Source: Megachile rotundata
Taxonomy: Eukaryota > Arthropoda > Insecta > Hymenoptera > Megachilidae
Reading direction: 5' to 3'
DNA length: 64,000 nt
NCBI RefSeq assembly: GCF_050947335.1
Contig: NW_027473364.1
Span: forward strand, 806,001 to 870,000
Every line of letters starts with the position of its first letter. Position 1 is the first letter of the stretch. The position numbers and the translations under genes were made by a program. Positions 59,966-64,000 of this stretch are shown in pieces. Under the pieces are notes generated by a model. That model had not been told where the DNA came from. It saw only the letters and a list, made by a program, of their open reading frames with translations, and did not search any database.

Positions 59966-62388
59966 AGTCACACAATCACAATCACACAATCACACAGTCA
60001 CAATCCAACAATTGCGATCACATAATCACGATCACACAATTACGACCACACAATCACGATCACACAATCACGATCACACAATCACGATCACACAATCACG
60101 ATCACCCAATCACGATCACACAATTACGACCACACAATCACGATCACACAATCACGATCACACAATCACGATCACACAATCACGATCACCCAATCACGAT
60201 CACACAATCACGATCACACAATCACGATCACAATCACGATCACACAAACACGATCACACAATCCCGATCACACAATCACGATCACACAATCACAATCACG
60301 ATCACACAATCACGATCACACAATCACGATCACACAATCACAATCACACAATCCCAATAACACAATCACGATCACACAATCACAATCACACAGTCACACA
60401 ATCACAATCACAATCACAATCACAATCACAATCACACAATCACACAGTCACAATCCCACAATTGCGATCACACAAACACGGTCACGCAATTACGACCACA
60501 CAATCACAGTCTCACAATCACAATCACACAGTCACAATCACACAATCACAATCACACAACACAATCACACAATCACAATCACACAACCACAATCACACAA
60601 TCACAATCACACAATCACAATAACACAATCACACAACCACGATCACACAATCACGATCACACAATCAGGACCACACAATCACGATCACACGATCACAATC
60701 ACACAGTCACACAATCACAATCACAATCACAATTACACAATCACACAATCACAATCACGATCACACAATCACAATCACACAATCACAATCACACAATCAC
60801 AATCACACAATCACAATCACACAATCACAATCACACAATCACGATCACACAATCACAATCACACAATCACAATCACACAATCACAATCACACAATCACAA
60901 TCACACAATCACAATCACACAATCACAGTCACACAATCACAATCACACAATCACAATCACAATCACACAATCACAATCACACAATCACAATCACACAATC
61001 ACAATCACACAATCACAATCACACAATCACAATCACACAATCACAATCACACAATCACAATCACACAATCACAATCACACAATCACAATCACACAATCAC
61101 AATCACACAATCACAATCACAGACACAATCACACAATCACAATCACACAATCACAATCACACAATCACAATCACAAAATCACAATCACACAATCACAATC
61201 ACACAATCACAATCACACAATCACAATCACACAATCACAATCACACAATCACATTCACACAATCGCAATCACACAATCACAATCACACAATCACAATCAC
61301 AAAATCACAATCACACAATCACAATCACACAATCACAATCACACAATCACAATCACACAATCACAATCACGATCACACAATCACAATCACACAATCACAA
61401 TCACACAATCACAATCACGATCACACAATCACAATCACACAATCACGATCACACAGTCACTCAATCACAATCCCACAATCACAATCGCACAGTCACGATC
61501 ACACAATCACAATCACACAATCAGAATGACACAATCACACAGTCGCAAATCCACAATCACGATCACACAAACACGATCACGCAGTCAGGATCACACAATT
61601 ACAGTAACACAGTCACACAATCACAATCACAATCACAATCACACAATCACACAGTCACAATCCCACAATTGCGATCACACAAACACGATCACGCGATTAC
61701 GACCGCACAATCACAGTCTCACAATCACAATCACACAGTCACAATGACACAATCACAATCACACACCACAATCACACAATCACAATCACACAACCACAAT
61801 CACACAATCACAATCACACAATCACAATCACACAATCACAATCACACAATCACAATCACACAATCACAATCACACAACCACGATCACACAATCACAATCA
61901 CACAATCACAGTCACACAATCACGATCACACAATCACGATCACACAATCACAATCCCACAGTCACAATCACACAATCACAGTCACACAATCACAATCACA
62001 CAACCACAATCACACAATCACACAGTCACAATCCCACAATCACGATCACACAATCACGACCACATAGTCACGATCACACAATCACACAATCACAATCCCA
62101 CAATCACAACCACTAAATCACAGTCACACAGTCACAATCACACAATCACAATCGCTCAATCACACAGTCACAATCCCACAATCACTATCGCACAATCACT
62201 ATCACACAGTCACGATCACACAATCACAATCACACAATCACCGTCACACAATCACAATCACACAATCACAATCACAATCACGATCACACAAACACGATTA
62301 CAAAATCACGATCACACAATCACGATCACAAAATCACAATCACACAGTCACACAATCACAATCACAATCACAATCACAATCACACAAT
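59966..62388. repeat. Beta, plain array, gamma and delta chain, third unit
   Basis: Beta 60,012, cagacac near 61,120, gamma 61,526, caattgcgatc at 61,669, catagtc near 62,064. One monomer longer than 50,066-52,475. Confidence 0.82.
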
Positions 62389-64000
62389 CACACAGTCACA
62401 ATCCCACGATTGCGATCACACAATCACGATCACACAGTCACGATCACACAATCGCGATCACACAATCGCGATCGCACAATCACGATCACACAATCACGAT
62501 CACACAATCACAATCACACAATCCCTATCACACAATCACGATCACTCAATCACGATCAGACAATCACGATCACAAAATCACGATCACACAATCACGATCA
62601 CACAATCACGATCACAATCACAATCACAATCACAATCACAATCACAATCACAATCACACAATCACAATCACACAATCACATTCACACAATCACAATCACA
62701 CAATCACAAGCACAATCACACAATCACAATCACACAATCACAATCACACAATCACAATCACACAATCACAATCACACAATCACAATCACACAATCACAAT
62801 CACACAATCACAATCACACAATCACAATCACACAATCACAATCACACAATCACAATCACACAATCACAATCACACAATCACAATCACACAATCACAATCA
62901 CACAATCACAATCACACAATCACAATCACACAATCACAATCACACAATCACAATCACACAATCACAATCACACAATCACAATCACACAATCACAATCACA
63001 CAATCACAATCACACAATCACAATCACACAATCACAATCACACAATCACAATCACACAATCACAATCACACAATCACAATCACACAATCACAATCACACA
63101 ATCACAATCACACAATCACAATCACACAATCACAATCACACAATCACAATCACACAATCACAATCACACAATCACAATCACACAATCACAATCACACAAT
63201 CACAATCACACAATCACAATCACACAATCACAATCACACAATCACAATCACACAATCACAATCACACAATCACAATCACACAATCACAATCACACAATCA
63301 CAATCACACAATCACAATCACACAATCACAATCACACAATCACAATCACACAATCACAATCACACAATCACAATCACACAATCACAATCACACAATCACA
63401 ATCACACAATCACAATCACACAATCACAATCACACAATCACAATCACACAATCACAATCACACAATCACAATCACACAATCACAATCACACAATCACAAT
63501 CACACAACCACGATCACACAATCACAATCACACAATCACAGTCACACAATCACGATCACACAATCACGATCACACAATCACAATCCCACAGTCACAATCA
63601 CACAATCACAGTCACACAATCACAATCACACAACCACAATCACACAATCACACAGTCACAATCCCACAATCACGATCACACAATCACGACCACATAGTCA
63701 CGATCACACAATCACACAATCACAATCCCACAATCACAACCACTAAATCACAGTCACACAGTCACAATCACACAATCACAATCGCTCAATCACACAGTCA
63801 CAATCCCACAATCACTATCGCACAATCACTATCACACAGTCACGATCACACAATCACGATCACACAATCACGATCACACAATCACGATCACACAATCACG
63901 ATCTCACAATCACACAATCACAACCACTCAATCACAGTCACACAATCACAATCACACAATCACAATCACACAATCACCGTCACACAATCACAATCACACA
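62389..64000. repeat. Alpha module 16, plain array and delta, cut by window end
   Basis: TTG at 62,410, the same private gatcagac (near 62,557) as alpha 13, about 57 plain units to 63,508, then delta (catagtc near 63,691, gatctcac near 63,900, ccgtcac near 63,976) running to the edge. Confidence 0.86.

Larger units (their letters stand above)
1..64000. repeat. Satellite DNA domain, 14-bp monomer acaatcacaatcac
   Basis: Every part of the window can be read as a chain of a hexamer (aatcac) and an octamer (aatcacac) plus point variants. The dominant combination is a 14-bp monomer with 7 A, 5 C, 2 T and no G on the + strand; the complement is TGTGATTGTGATTG. No unique sequence, transposon end, RNA gene or gene-like frame interrupts it. 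It runs to both window edges, so the array is larger than 64 kb. Such long, hierarchical, strand-asymmetric arrays are known from eukaryotic satellites. I do not recognise this family or the species. Confidence 0.96.
56958..64000. repeat. Macro-unit copy III, partial
   Basis: It opens with an alpha module at 56,958, like positions 75 and 28,220. After 58,731 it stops following copy I order and instead matches 48,832-54,087 at an offset of 9,899-9,913. The copy runs off the window end in a delta module. The third unit is therefore either a mosaic or a locally re-duplicated piece of copy II. Confidence 0.75.
58731..64000. repeat. Second copy of the 9.9-kb-offset duplication
   Basis: It matches 48,832-54,087 and is cut by the window end. 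Shared rare marks include cagacaatc in the alpha module (52,646 and 62,559) and the lone ATG in acaatgac (49,858 and 59,757). Identity looks very high, which points to a recent event or to an assembly duplication. Confidence 0.85.

Noticed and set aside
1..64000. Intrinsic bending or nucleosome phasing from a 42-bp (3 x 14) super-period
   Set aside because: 42 bp is about four helical turns, but the AAT steps recur every 6 or 8 bp and should largely cancel in phase. I could not support a curvature claim without calculation.

Overview
The whole 64 kb window is one satellite-type tandem repeat domain. I see no gene, RNA gene, transposable element, promoter or unique-sequence island. The sequence is built almost entirely from two short words, a hexamer (aatcac) and an octamer (aatcacac). 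Most often they combine into a 14-bp monomer, acaatcacaatcac. The plain monomer has no G on the + strand (7 A, 5 C, 2 T). The pattern suggests a eukaryotic, probably animal, satellite or giant minisatellite locus. Nothing here identifies the species.

There are five levels of order. (1) The 6- and 8-bp words. (2) The 14-bp monomers: plain acaatcacaatcac, acaatcacgatcac, acagtcacgatcac and the CpG-rich acaatcacgatcgc, each homogenised in separate blocks. (3) Composite linker modules carrying diagnostic variants, named here: alpha (cccacgattgcgatc, 16 copies, followed by a hexamer run and a plain array), beta (ccaacaattgcgatc, 12 copies), gamma (cagaatgacacaatc, 10 copies) and gamma-prime (cagaatgacacaacc, 4 copies), and delta (cgaccacatagtc, about 25 copies). 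(4) Module chains: about 2.3 kb beta-gamma-gamma-prime units and about 1.13 kb delta plus CGATCGC-array units, both tandemly duplicated. (5) A macro-unit of about 28 kb present as copy I (about 1-28,219) and copy II (28,220-56,957), with a third unit starting at 56,958. Most of that third unit (58,731 to the window end) is a 9.9-kb-offset copy of 48,832-54,087.

The two macro-copies are colinear through nearly all modules. They differ mainly in array length, usually by whole numbers of 14-bp monomers plus 6-bp words, and by a few large indels: a 1,106-bp array deletion near 28,250, a 2,414-bp indel between about 22,890 and 49,400-51,960, and an irregular segment at 14,446-14,620. This is what unequal exchange and replication slippage would produce.

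Very long forward open frames (up to 1,684 codons) run through the region, but they are by-products of the repeat. In the plain monomer T is always followed by C, so no forward stop can form. Since 14 is not a multiple of 3, every frame gives the same 14-residue peptide. The reverse strand has two TGAs per monomer and is closed in all frames. No coding sequence is annotated for this reason. All coordinates and unit counts were made by eye from the sequence; array edges are good to about one monomer.
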